Assembly (NCBI RefSeq): GCF_000003815.2
Contig: NC_049982.1
Location: 15,777,704 to 15,828,965 of the forward strand
From: Branchiostoma floridae
Taxonomy: Eukaryota > Chordata > Leptocardii > Amphioxiformes > Branchiostomatidae
Length of the DNA stretch: 51,262 nucleotides
Reading direction: 5' to 3'
Positions 30,631 through 42,841 of this stretch are shown one piece after another. Position 1 is the stretch's first letter; every line of letters begins with the position of its first letter. The translations under genes were made by a program, and so were the position numbers. A model generated the notes under the pieces. That model was not told the DNA's origin. It saw only the letters and a program-made list of their open reading frames with translations, and made no database searches.

Positions 30631-33600
30631 GACTAGTTTTAGAAGTGACACTTGTTGAAAATTTGTAAAACTGGCACTAGTATGGAAGTTATGAGACTAT
30701 ACTAGTAATTACCAACTTGGTACCATTCTACCACACTGGTGTCATTTGTATTGTAGTACTAGTTCAATTCTTGAATACATGGAGGGATGGACGCCTTGTT
30801 GTCTGTGCTACCATGCTTTGTCCCAAAAATTCTTACAAGGGTTTGCTTGTGTGCGTGTGTGTTTACGGATATCTGTAGTCAGTATCACTTATTGTGTGAT
30901 ACTCTGTGAGTAGGTCTTGGAGAGACGGAATATTGTGTCTATTTTGAAAACCAAACCATCTTATTTGTTTACCCATCTTGTTTTTTTTTTACACGATCTA
31001 GAATGTTCTCATGATAAGAATAGCTTTTAGTTAATTTCGTGCCAGTGGAGGCCTGGGTGGCGAGATGCCGGACAGGGGAGTGGAGAACTGAAGTTTGTGA
31101 TTATTTCGTTCTCCAGGTGGTTTGGGCTCCTTCGTTTCTGATGGCAGTGGAGGTGACTAATTGTAACCCTACTTGCATACTAGTAATTGATGAAACAATA
31201 TAAAACAAGACATTTACAAAAGCCCAAAATACCTCTCGAAGGTAAGAGGTCACAAAAACTATGACAATTCACTTGATTTCATCACCTTAGTTTCAATTTG
31301 TGTCGGTCATCAGAAACAATTTCATTACCTCTATACAATGGAGTAATTGTTTAATGTTTGCTTGAGTGTGTGTGTTTTACGGATATCTGTAGTCAGTATC
31401 ACTTATGAACCTCTGGATGGATTGTGATGATACTACGTGAGTAGGTCTTGGGAAGACGACGGTCAAGGTCGGTTTTGATCGTCCTGGTCTGTGTCGTGTC
31501 TATAGTAGCTATTAATATTTTTGATATGTTGGCCATAACTAGTGTGCTAGGCTGGGGATGGATGAAAGGCTTTAGTTATTTTTCTGAAATACGTACGGTA
31601 GCAGCGGTACCTTTTTCTTTCTTGTCTTTTAATTGTTTTGATGCAATGGATACTACATCCCACAAACTGACTTGAACGACATCTTTCCCATCCTGTGTCA
31701 TGAAGTATGAGTTTGTATATATTTGTTGGAAAATGTTGCTTTATGCATAAGCGTTATAATCACTCAGACGTAGCAGGAGAGGTGCCTGCTGTGTGCTATG
31801 ACAGGATCTGTGGATATCATAACTGGTTTATCAATGTCTGTTCGAACCAATGGGATCAAGTAATTTGAGAAAATGTTGGTACCCAGTAGAATCAACATTA
31901 CCATCTGTACATGTAAAAGTTGTGACCTGTGAGTTAATGACTGTCAGATCGTGCGTGTAGCGTTATTAATCAGACTGTACAGTGTTGAGTGTTTGTTTGT
32001 GATGACGTCAGATGACATTGCCTGGCTGGTTGTGTCCAGTCATCTGGTGTACATGGCTGTTCCAATGTGGGACACCCACACGGGGCCCTTGTAATGGGAA
32101 GGGTACAAATAAGAGACAGGGTGGTACTGTACAGTAACTTTTACATTTTCTTTATCTTTTCATCTGAACCATTCGATACTGTCGCCACGAAAACAGCATC
32201 GTCAGATTTCAAGAATGTTCAGTTTTTGTGAAACCAGAGATTAGCTTTTCATCAATGATATAATCATACGACATTCTAGGGCTAACATTTGTTAATGTAG
32301 TTAATAGACGCGAGATAAGCTAGTCATCAATGGTATAATTACACCACTTTCTCGGGAGAAGTTGACGTTTTGTCCAATGCGACTACCAGGAAAAAGATAG
32401 GAGATCGTAGGATGATCTTTGACATTCTGAGAGGCCTGTCGTGTAATGTCGATAATTACGTAGGTTTTTTAAAACTGCATTAAGGTAATTAAGTTACCAG
32501 AGGGAGAAACAAATGTAAAGGGATGAACAGGAAAGTTGCTTTTGATATTTTGTGTCTTCTTTTGGACAAATATGTCATTTACTTTTTTTCTCATGACTTG
32601 AGTTAGCACAATCTCGTTCCGTGTAGAGAGATTATTTAACGGACACGTAAATTGACGTTTAGTCCCTGGTCACCAAAAATGAGCGCAGATTAGCAATAAA
32701 AAGAAAGATTTTCCTTCTCAAATAGTACATTGTCTACAGAGCACAAGTCGCACAGGTAAAGCCACCACAGCACATACGGCACGTTCCGTGTGAAACGCGG
32801 GAATTCGCTAAATTAAAATCAAGCTATGGTTGGTTTTCAGACGTATTTCCAATTCGTTATGACAAAAATGTTGCAGCGAGAAGAGGAAATAATCTGCGAG
32901 TTTTCCTCTTTCATGATGATGTCGAGTAGAGCAAATTTCAAACGGCATGCATCATTCATGTCGTGCCAGAATGTTCCCATGAAGATTACATGTATAAATG
33001 TAAGCACACAAAACACCTGTAGTTGATGATTATGGAAATGCCATACTTGGTACCAGAAGGGCGTGGTCTGTCTTGTTTTCATCGATGAGGGGATATTGTT
33101 GTGAATTTTATTAAGTTGAAGGGCTTTTATTCAAGTGATGGACTGGTATCAAACGGACGAAGAAACAAGAGAGGAAGTCAGTGATTGTGTTGAAAAATGG
33201 TCGCTAATGTTTATTTTGTGATATCTGATTGAGCTCAATAAAAGTAAAGTGGGAGAATGGGAACTTGCTCAGCGGGTATACATATACATTTTTCTGGGTG
33301 AGGGGGTGTATTGATATTGTTTGGCACACTCATGGATTGTATTGTTTGTGTGTAAATGTGTATTTTTCATATTTTTTTCTTTTGTATATAGGCGTCATAT
33401 TTTATTTCAACTCTGTATTGTGGTAACTGCATGATGTACTCTTATCGGTGTGTGTGGGATTCTGAAACGTATTCGAGGTTCAAACATAACACTTTCAGTT
33501 TAAAGTACTTCCTCATTGGAACCCTCGACCTTTTGATCCAGAACGCCGCGCACGCTGCCATGCCTCGTGATTATTGTCTTCTACCTGTTGGTAAAAGTTT

Positions 33601-33752
33601 TCAATGTACATTAAGGAAGATAATCAGCGCGCTAGCTTCAGAAACTTGTAATCACCTACGAGCCATTGTTTCCTTCAGAATGTTCTCTCTTGGTTTCAAG
33701 ACATTGTACTATTGTAGGGCTAATTGTCTGCAGCGCTGCCTTCTTTTGAGTT
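30631..33752. other. Intergenic DNA with one local duplication
   Basis: Apart from the duplicated segment at about 30850-31460, I see no supported gene. The open frames are short and lack splice or motif support. Confidence 0.5.
30850..31460. repeat. Local direct duplication about 510 bp apart
   Basis: A block beginning ACGGATATCTGTAGTCAGTA and ending GTGAGTAGGTCTTGG occurs at about 30864-30920 and again at about 31378-31450. The second copy carries a roughly 17-bp extra piece. The sequence between the copies is unrelated. Confidence 0.75.
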
Positions 33753-33810
33753 GTTGCCATGGCAACACAGGATGCGCTCGTTACGTCAATCGATCTGGTT
33801 TCTCCACGTG
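33753..33810. promoter_or_regulatory. RFX X-box, CRE-like site and E-box cluster
   Basis: GTTGCCATGGCAAC at 33753-33766 is a perfect 14-bp palindromic X-box, the site of RFX factors. TTACGTCA (CRE-like) lies at 33781-33788 and the E-box CACGTG at 33805-33810. The three sites within 58 bp suggest a promoter or enhancer. No adjacent exon could be identified on either strand. Confidence 0.5.
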
Positions 33811-35189
33811 ATGTATGAAAATATTCATGGCGACAATGTACGACTCGTTTTTTGTGTTCTAACATAAAACATCTTAACGGGATAACAATTATCAATGTTA
33901 CTGTGCAAAAATATAATGTAAGATAAACTGTATCCAAGACAGGAGACAAAATAACATACTCAAGGCAACTAAAGAAATAACAAGACAGTATATGTAGCTG
34001 TAGACTTCCGTTTACATCAGAAATACTTGAACAAATTCGGGGCACTTAAAAAAGAATATGACTTCTACTTGATCTTCTTTACCTACGTCATTACTTTAGA
34101 GACAGATAACTAGAGTCTTTCTTTGTAAATAAAAGACCCAGTATTCGCGCACGGCTATGCTTCTATGTATGGTGGACGTAATGACGCAGCCGCTATGTAG
34201 CCATAGTAACTACAGGGGCTAGCAATGTCACCATCGACCCCAACACCTGAAATTGCTGGATCTTTCAGCTGAGCAGCGTTATCGTTGTCGTTTTGTACAT
34301 TTTAAGAGACTTGTGAAACCTGGAAAAGTGTTGCTTTGTGAAAATAACACGACCACAACTGTACAATTACATACCGTGAAACTGGTACTGTGTGGAGTAA
34401 GACGAACGAGTCCGTTCTCACTTGTGTGACTGGTGTAACTCACCACAGAAGGGATTGCCACGGCCGTGCTTGGTCCCACAGTCAGGGACTGTGTCCTGTA
34501 TCATGGTGACGTATAGAAACACACTATGATGGAAGGACACAGTACCCGACCGCGGGAAAATGGCAGTCTCGTTCCCAGGTTGCACGTCAGGGACCCTGTA
34601 TTGTGGCAAAAGTGATGAATACGACTCAGATCAGTAAAAACAGCACACATGGATAAATAAAATCACGATGATCTGTCCAAACACTGTTAAGATAGACTAT
34701 ATGAACCATCTTGTATCGACTTGGGAGTTGTCTCTTACTAATGTGCGACTCTCTAAATATCCAGGGCCTCTCGATTTGAAAATTCACTGAGCATGGTAAA
34801 AGAAAATAGAAATAAATCATTGAATAAACACGTAACTATATTCTCCACTGACGTAGAATACGTACTTTTGCAAAGAGAAAACGATAAGAACTGTTGAAAT
34901 GTGACAAGAAAACCGGTCGCACATCCAGCCAAGTACTTTGTTTTTGTAGTGGCAACAACACGTGTTGTATACATACAAACTGTCAGTCTTACGACCCTGT
35001 AGCCCGTGGCATCCCCGCCCACGGCATCAAATTTTTAGGCTCGTAGTCATAAAACATTTAGGGCGCCGTCAAAACAGCTTACGCCGCATAAAAAAGAATT
35101 ATACGAAAAGACTGTCAAGAAGGCTACAGATTGTTAAGAATTGTTAAAAAAGACTGTTAAGAAGGCTACAAACAACAGCATAACTGAAG
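33811..35189. other. Intergenic DNA, nothing recognised
   Basis: Short imperfect duplications occur near 34475-34605 (GTCAGGGA with CCTGTAT). No exon is supported. Confidence 0.45.
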
Positions 35190-35286
35190 TATAAAGGTGG
35201 AGGCATAAAGAGAGTCCTCTACTCAAAGAAGACCGCCTCACCTACCAACTCCGCGGACCTGTCCGTCCTGCTGCTCTGCCGCGGGA
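35190..35286 (+). promoter_or_regulatory. Candidate TATA promoter and noncoding first exon
   Basis: TATAAAGG at 35190-35197 is followed about 30 bp later by a pyrimidine-rich initiator-like sequence (CCTCTACTC). A GC-rich stretch then ends at a strong donor-like gtgagt at 35287. No ATG lies between, so it would be an untranslated exon. No partner exon was found. Confidence 0.25.
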
Positions 35287-38055
35287 GTGAGTGTTCGCAC
35301 CTGGGCGGGCGGGCCCTTTCATAGCCTGGCTGACGTGAGGACCGCACGTCACCAGCTATTTTTTTCTCCCTGATCACAGACTAATAACGCGCCCTGTGTA
35401 CACGAGTTCCCGCTTAGAACACGTTTCTCCTGGTTATTCAACACATGGCCAGGAGCTTTGATTGTCTACTGAGGTAAGCACCGAGGGAGTGCCGAATGCA
35501 TAAAAGATGTAATTTTAATTCGCAGGTGGAAAACACGACGAGAATGTTTGGGAGAATAAAGTACAGAACGCAAAGTAAAGAAAGTGACGGAACGGAACTT
35601 TCAACAAAGGTTGTAATCATCAAACCCGTCACAGACTTTTTCAGTGCAGATCTACTGAAAATTTAAAAAAAAACTGTTAGCTTAATAGATTGTGTCCATC
35701 ATTCTGCTTACCTTTAATATTTAAGGTACCCGGATCTGAGAAGAATAATGGTTAATATTCCTAGCATAGCTAAGTCTTTTTTCATCTGTCATATCAAAAC
35801 CTGTGGCCACCCTTACAGCACTAGTAATTGAGGAAACCGACATATAGCTGTGCCTATGTTTTGTATCTATTTTTCTTCATATCTTAGCTTTGGTGCACAT
35901 ATGGTAGAGGTGCATAATTTGCATATGCACAATTTGGGGAGGGAGTAGAAATACGAAAATATGATCTGGGACCATCGCTTGGCATTAGGCGATGTTGTCT
36001 CGTCTTTCCTGACACATTTATGTAACGGACACTGTCCTTATCTACTGTTGGGACAAGTTACCTTCATTATTTGCTGAATCAACCCCAACAAGAGTACTAG
36101 TGGGCGTATGGCTTTGAAAATGTGGGGCTAAAAAGAGGTAGTTTCCTGCATGTCTAGATCTAAGCTTTAAACCAATCACAGACTCCACAGATACATCGCC
36201 ATGAAGCTAGGACTGCTGGCTCGTTCTCACTGAAATGTGCAAAGTCTTAACGACTTGATATGAGCCAAATTACGGGCACTATCGTTGCTCTCTTCATTTC
36301 CCCACAGCATTTGGTAGGTTTTACGATAAAATCCACAGCATTATTATCGTTTGACGGCTTGGAAGAAATTATAGGCACCTCTCCCTAAACGGGGCCAGCA
36401 TCGGAGCAGACCCGAAAATTCGTACAGTAAATATTCAGTTTCTAGAAAAGTTGGTTGACTGGTGCAGCTTGCTTGCCAGGCCCTCTGTCAAACCGAATCC
36501 GATCTACTCTGTCACTGACACTGTTCTTGTAATGTACGCTGTAAGGTGGTTAAATTCAGTAAGATACGTTACTATTTAAGTAATATAAGACAGCCCTGAC
36601 ACATGTATCAGCCACACATGTAATACAAAAAATAGCCGTTTTTGTGACATTTCTCTATTTCTGGATTTCCAAGAAATAAAGGAGTGTTTGCTGTCATTTG
36701 TAACCCACCTCACTGAACAAATGTTTAAAATAACAATGTTCACTGTAACGGTATTACTGTTTGATGCTTTCTATGTCACTAGTATTTACTTTACTTACAG
36801 AACTACCCAGTCTCTGACTGCCCGTACCTACATACATCTTCTACTCCTAAAAGATGTAGCCAAACTGTGTATCCTTTCGAAGAAAGTTTACTTTAGCAAT
36901 GGCCGTTCCCAGTAAGTGTCCAACACGGTCAAGATGTGTTTAACACGATTCTTGTCCTTGTCCACTGGAAAAAGATAAGCGGTAAAGTTGGAATGGAAAA
37001 ATATGGATTCAACTGAAAGTAGCCGTCTTATCAGAAGATAAGTTGATCTATTTTGTCGACAGTAATAGTCGATACTTTGCAGATTTCACCGCGAAACAGG
37101 GTTCTATTGGTAAAAACACGCAGTCAATTGGACCACGTTTGTTGTTGTTTTCGAAAAAGAACTGTATTAAACAATTACGTTTTACACCCCGTGTCCATGT
37201 AGAACTGTCAGAATCTATCTACATGTTGGGTAAACTTTGAATCCTCTAGCAGGAAATGTTTACGTTCAATGTACTTTTGTAACGCAACCAAACAACATTC
37301 TCTCTGACAAGTAGGTGATGAAATAATGCCAGGCGCCTGCACGGGAGGGGAGAATATTAAACATGCATTCCATCCTGCACTTTGAAGTGATTGCCACTTA
37401 ATATTTATGTTAAGTTATGAATAAACAACCACATCCTTGTATGCATCAGTCTTAGCGCTTTTTCTTCGTCTTAAAGCTCAAAATGGTTCTCGACATAACG
37501 TGGAAGGGAGAGGCCGTCCTTTTCACTAGTGTTCTTTTCGCACAAACTGTCTGATATAACTGGCTCTAACCACCTGTCACACTATAAGAATAAAGTAATC
37601 TGAAGAAACCCGCATCAGTTCGTGATTGCAATTTGGGAGTGGACAGGAAATTAATTCATCTCTATGCATAGCTCCTTAGTCTAAGCCATTTCCACCTGCT
37701 GCGGTTACAGTTCGAGTGAAATATTACATGTGGTAGTGTGGACCCGGAATCAAAGCAATTCAGTACACATAGTTAGACATATCAGGGAATAGATTTAAAG
37801 GCTATTGCTCACCTTTACCCCTTTTATACATATACCAATTTCATCTTTCTTAAGCGTCGTACAGTTATATACATTATAGACAGTTTGAATGCACTTCCAC
37901 TCTCTGCCCTAAGACTCTGTCTGCCTTTTTGTGGTAAATGTACAAATACCTTAAGGATATACGTGTTGATCTAATCTTTTGGTTTGTTAATTGGATGATT
38001 ATATGCACACACCATTATCCCTAGTGGGTGGTGACTAAAATGTTTATCTGAGATT
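35287..38055. other. Intergenic DNA, mostly unrecognised
   Basis: CpG-rich just after 35287, then AT-rich. The only motif of note is the POU-type site at 35917-35929. Confidence 0.45.
35917..35929. promoter_or_regulatory. POU octamer overlapping a MORE-like palindrome
   Basis: ATTTGCAT (an Oct-factor octamer) at 35917-35924 overlaps TGCATATGCA at 35920-35929, the core of the palindromic MORE site bound by POU dimers. Isolated motif; its functional status is unknown. Confidence 0.3.
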
Positions 38056-38283
38056 TTAAAGTGTTGCTCGTGTCAGTCGTGATGCCTTTCTCGGGACTGA
38101 CTGCCCGGGGTTGCGGCGCACATCGCTGTGGAGAAGGACAACTCGACACGGTGTGTGAGGGAATTGTGGGAACTGGACGGTTAATGGAGACACAGAGACG
38201 CAGGAACTACAGATGGGGGTGAAATGACCATGAGTAATAATTCTGTACGAGCTTGATAAATGAATATTTAACACTGCCCTCAT
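38056..38283 (-). pseudogene. Decayed non-LTR retrotransposon fragment with a 2A-like motif (tentative)
   Basis: A minus-strand open frame of 75 codons contains LLHSDVRRNPGQS at about 38095-38140. This resembles the 2A-like sequences (DVExNPGP) found near the N-terminus of CR1/L2-type retrotransposon proteins in marine invertebrates. The key Glu is Arg and the last Pro is Gln, so skipping is not expected. No endonuclease or reverse-transcriptase motif follows. It may be chance. Confidence 0.35.
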
Positions 38284-39430
38284 CGACGATATGTGCGCTC
38301 TGCAAAGTCGTGTAGTTGCGCACAGTTAGTTGTTTCAGAAATTGACAGAATCAAAGTTGAGAAAGAAGTCTGAGTCATTAAAAAGTGCTAACAGCAGTAC
38401 TAAGTCCACCTTCTGCCCGATACACTGTTTCTGATGGATTCAGTTTAAGTTGTATCTTCTCTATCAAATTCAGTCGTACGATGTCGCACCAAAGAGCATT
38501 TTGGTTGCTTTTATAGACATACATAAGAGCTTAAAGAAGTAAAAATCGCAATAACATAATACCTTTTCACAAGAGAAAGTATGCAAACAGAATATTGTAA
38601 TATATTTGATTACCAGGGTTATATATGAGGTAAGATATGAGAGATTTCAATAAAATGCAAAATATAACCTTCTGTGTCATGCTCGTAAGCAACAAACGTG
38701 TACGGAAAACGTACACAACCAAGAAATAGTAGTGTAGTAACGCATCTCTGTCACTGGACGTGTTCAATGTAGTAACGTTATCCAGGATATGACTGGTACC
38801 ATGTCGTCCATGTCACAATGCTGAGTTGTAATCATGTCGTGCGACAAAGATACCGGACAACAATTTTTGAATGAACACACACTGTGTCCTACACACACTA
38901 CCGGAACATCCCTGTACTGAACTCCATGTGCTCGAACAAGCTTAGGAGTTCGTGGAAATGACTGAGCTCTAAAGGTTCACAGGTAATCAGTGTACCAGGT
39001 CAAATGTTCGCACCCTTCGTCGTGTCTCGTCTTCTTTGTATAGTTTATTATTTTTACTATGAATTATACACATAACAGGTCTCTTGAAATGCTTCTGTTT
39101 TCCATGGCTTCAGATTAATATCAGAGCTCGTCTTATTTTGTGTGGAATTCTCCAGACAGCAGCAGATGTTAGGTGTCTTCAACTGGAAGATGTATCCATT
39201 GTCGTTTGTAAAGGTATTCATTAACAACTTTCTCTTCTCTAAAATGTGAAAAAAATTTCAAATCGGTCAAGATTGACAGACATTGGTGTGCTACCAGGAC
39301 AACCAACCCAGTCGCAAAGGTGCAGGTCTTCTTCAAATCACAAGGGGGAGTTGATGATAGACTACAAAGGGAATAGCTGATACGTTATTCAGTGTTATCC
39401 CTTTATATTCACATTTGAGTGGAAGGACTT
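38284..39430. other. Intergenic DNA, nothing recognised
   Basis: No supported exon or repeat. Confidence 0.5.
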
Positions 39431-39855
39431 AAAAACCAAGAACGGTTATGTTACCGTTCTCTTGAAAAGATTTCTGCGCCAAAGACAGGTATACTAACCT
39501 TCGCGTGAAAGGGAATTCAGACCCAAGTTCAGGTACGTTATAACTTTTGTGAGGTAGAAACTCAGCATACTGGACAGGTATGTTTACTTTTGTGTTTAAG
39601 GAATGCAACACCAAGAACAGATATGTTTAACTTTGCAAGAAAGGAATTCAGTACCAAGGACAGGTAGGTTAAGTGTCAGTGTGACGGGACTTCAGCACCA
39701 AGGACAGGCACGTTAATCTATATGTGGGAGAATTTCAGCATCAGGTGCGTCTACTAGTGTAGAGTTGGTGATCAGCACCAAGGACAGGTCTATGCCTTTT
39801 CTGTGTGTATGGTATCTTGTAAATGGTCTTCAGCACCAAGGTCAGCTTTGTGCAT
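39431..39855. repeat. Degenerate minisatellite, about ten units of 38-58 bp
   Basis: A core close to TTCAGCACCAAGGACAGGTA recurs at about 39433, 39477, 39516, 39562, 39605, 39647, 39691, 39733, 39771 and 39829. The spacing is mostly 42-46 bp, and the core is often followed by TGTT or CGTTA. The cores are better conserved than the spacers between them. Confidence 0.85.
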
Positions 39856-40746
39856 GCCCTATGTTCCTTATCTAGTATAGTGGGCCCAGGTTGTCTTGCT
39901 GTTGTCTTTATTGTTCGCTAGATGTCGCTCCTACGCATTGCACGTCCTTGTGGGGCTGGCCGTGTTGGTCTAAAGAAGCCCCACTACTGGCTGCTTGGAG
40001 ACAATGTCAGCCCCACCTCCCGGTGGAGTCAGCCAGGCTGCATAAGTAGTTTTGAAGCGTGATGCATTTCACTTTTGTACTTTTCGACCCCGCCCCCTTC
40101 CAATCATGGAAGGTCTGTAAAACACTTGCTCAATTTTCTCCATCTTAAACAATGCGTATTCACAACAGTGTGTTGAATGTGTTTTTACCCTGCACATATG
40201 CGGGGTTCGTTGACGAGTCTCGCTGTCAGGTGAAAATGTAAATAAGTTTTGACTTAAAGCGTGACTGACATCTTCTATTCGCCAGTGACCTCGGATGCTT
40301 TATAGATGATAGATGCCAAAGGTTCATTTCCGCACTAGAAAGTCATGAAACCGTGACGGTTATTTCTAAACAGGTAACGTCATTAACGTAAAACACTTGC
40401 TTCCAACAAGGAAGCAGAATTTCAGATCCATCGCCATTGATGGTGATTGAGTAGTTAAGCTTCTTACAGGGGCTCCGGTGAAACTGACTCATCAGCACAG
40501 AGGGTAAGTAATCTGGAGATAATGCTAACTTGCGCTAACAGTGATCTGACTAGCTTTTTCCACTCTCTCTGCCCAGGGAAAGGACTTGTTCATACGTCCA
40601 GCACATGGGACATTCTGCGAGCCTTCCGGCCGTCTAACTGGAGTATATTTTAGAAACAGCTGCAGTCTAATATAATGTCTAATTGTGAAATAACGGGTAT
40701 TTTGGACTTACATGTACCCAAATGTTACCCGAAGTGCCTAAGATGA
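39856..40746. other. Intergenic DNA, nothing recognised
   Basis: No supported exon or repeat. Confidence 0.5.
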
Positions 40747-40895
40747 CATATGGAATATTAGTTTCTATATGTGTCAGAGACATATGAAATATTAGTTTAT
40801 ATGTGTCAGAGATAACATATGGAATGTTAGTTTCTATGTGTCAGAGATAACATGGCGCATATTATGTGTCTGGAATATGGTATATTAGTTTCTAT
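40747..40895. repeat. Tandem repeat, about four units of 34-35 bp
   Basis: Units beginning CATATGGAATATTAGTTTCT occur at 40747, 40781, 40816 and, degraded, 40851-40895; they contain ATGTGTCAGAGATAA. Confidence 0.85.
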
Positions 40896-41315
40896 CTTGG
40901 AAACCAAAACTATATCGAATTTTCCATGGCCTTTAGGGAAAACACATACGTGACAAATAGGGCTGTCTGCTGAGATAATGACGTAGTAGATTAGATATGT
41001 GGAGTCCACCAAGTGATTGTTCATAGTTTCACATGACGCACCTTTTTCTGACTGATTACAGCTATAACGTTAGATATCGACTCAGACATACACTCGCTTT
41101 TCACTCCAACCATCGGTTTTAATGACATCTTTTGTCGCAACGTAACATACGCATCGCTCGAGAAAACAAGAGAATAACAAGTAACAGGTGCAGGTCTGTC
41201 TATGATCTCTTCTGTGTGAAGTCTGTTTAAATATGTACACGCTCTCAAGACTTTATACATCACCTAACTTACAAGCACCATGGACTGGCTCTATCTACAC
41301 GGCACATAGTACTTG

Positions 41316-41364
<49 letters not shown>

Positions 41365-42302
41365 CGATGTTGTTAGAGTAATGTGTTCTCTTTTAATTTT
41401 CATTGTGTCAAATTAGTTCAATTCCACAATCAGCAATCCCCTTTGTTCAGTGACTGAAACATGTCTTTATATCAAGTCACGACGCACTGACGTGTTGATA
41501 TAAGCCATAGCTGGTCCAAGTCTTGAGCTTGTTCAAGTTTTGAGCTTGACACAAAGACTTGATTCAAGTCGTGAGTTGTTTTAAGGACATAGCAATAGTT
41601 GCGATTATGGACGAAGGTGATTCCTTCCTATCCTTGTATTCACATGATAGCATTCACATGATATCGCATATACATAACTTTACATGGACAGTTAGATGAG
41701 TTATGTGATTAGAGTCAAACTGATTAAATGTTCCATTGTGTGGTTTATGGTACGGTCTTCACGACCCATTTGTATATAACATTAGATAAACCTCTTACAG
41801 TCATCTTGTGAACAACGTACATTCAGTTGTATATCACTTAAAATATATTGAACAAGTGTAAGTGAAATTCTCCTAATTCAGATTCTAACACAAAAAGATC
41901 TCCACATACATCTGAGACGGGTCCTTAGGATATTCTGGAGTAAATATACTCTGTGTTTAAAATCAAGTTACAACAATACTTTTCAAACAAATAAAAACTA
42001 CGCCACACTTTTACGATATGAATACATATAATAGTATTTACACATATCAAACATAACTCGCCTGACAGAAACCATGCAACATGTCTTGACCATGTCAATG
42101 CGGAAGTATAATATATACTTTCTTTGTACATTTAGATGGTTTTTGTACAATGCAAAATAACGCTCAATCAGTATTGCAACAGACCTATAAAGTACCATTC
42201 CAAACGTTTTCTAATGTCTCCAAACTCCGTCCCTGGGCCATCCAGCTGTGATCGCCCACGGGATGGGCTCTACCCTTTATCTAAGCTTGCCTGGCTGAAA
42301 TT
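40896..42302. other. Intergenic DNA containing a TA microsatellite
   Basis: Apart from the (TA)n tract at 41317-41362, no gene or structured feature is evident. Confidence 0.5.
41317..41362. repeat. (TA)n microsatellite
   Basis: About 23 uninterrupted TA dinucleotides. Confidence 0.98.
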
Positions 42303-42312
42303 CCTATATAGG
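42303..42312. promoter_or_regulatory. Perfect CArG box (SRF site)
   Basis: CCTATATAGG fits CC(A/T)6GG exactly. It lies about 300 bp upstream of the TATA box at 42603, a typical distance for an SRF-controlled promoter. Binding is not demonstrated. Confidence 0.4.
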
Positions 42313-42602
42313 CGTTCTACAGAGCGCAGACGGTATTTGGTAATAATAATTCAATCGCGCACACACATTAAATAAGTCTTTAGGCTTTGATAAAATGGAA
42401 TTTACGCTGTAAGAGGTAATGGAAAGGACTCCATTTTATATCATTATACTGCTTTCAAGTCATAAAATATCGATAACGACCGCGCACTGAGAGAAAAATG
42501 ACCTTGTCTGGGATGGTTATCGTAAAAGGCCTCCAGGCAAGGCAAATATATGGTATGTACATGGGAACTCACAATGGGAGGGGCTGTAGAGTCATATAGA
42601 GA

Positions 42603-42812
42603 TATATAAAGGTAGCCATTATTCTCTATCAGCTGTTTCGACGGGCGGATTCAGTCTCACAGAAGCGAGCAGCTTTCAGAGAATAGGCAACATTACCGTG
42701 CAGCAGACGGTGGAGTCAGCACGGGTACGGGTCCCATTACTGACCACGGAACTACAGCAGACACGAGTACAAGCAGCGGTGCAAAAGAACTAGCGCTCCT
42801 GCTGTCCGAAAC
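42603..42812 (+). promoter_or_regulatory. TATA-box promoter and 5' UTR
   Basis: TATATAAAGG at 42603-42612 is followed 28 bp later by an initiator-like TCAGCTG (start of transcription at about 42631). The 180 bp that follow are more GC-rich than the flanks, contain no upstream ATG, and lead to an ATG in good context. A GGGAAC word and a TGACCTTG nuclear-receptor half-site lie upstream. Confidence 0.5.
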
Positions 42813-42841
42813 ATGCCTGGGGTACTTAATCGTATGACTGT
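42813..42841 (+). CDS. Candidate first coding exon of an unidentified plus-strand gene
   Basis: ATG at 42813-42815 (AAACATGC, A at -3) opens nine codons plus two bases (MPGVLNRMT) before a perfect gtaagt donor at 42842. With the TATA box 210 bp upstream, this is a coherent first exon. The gene would run to the right, antisense to gene C. I found no convincing second exon in the window, so the product is unknown. Confidence 0.4.

Noticed and set aside
33656-34045. 129-codon minus-strand frame with hydrophobic stretches beside the X-box
   Set aside because: Composition follows AT-rich DNA, there is no signal peptide at its start, and no supported splice sites.
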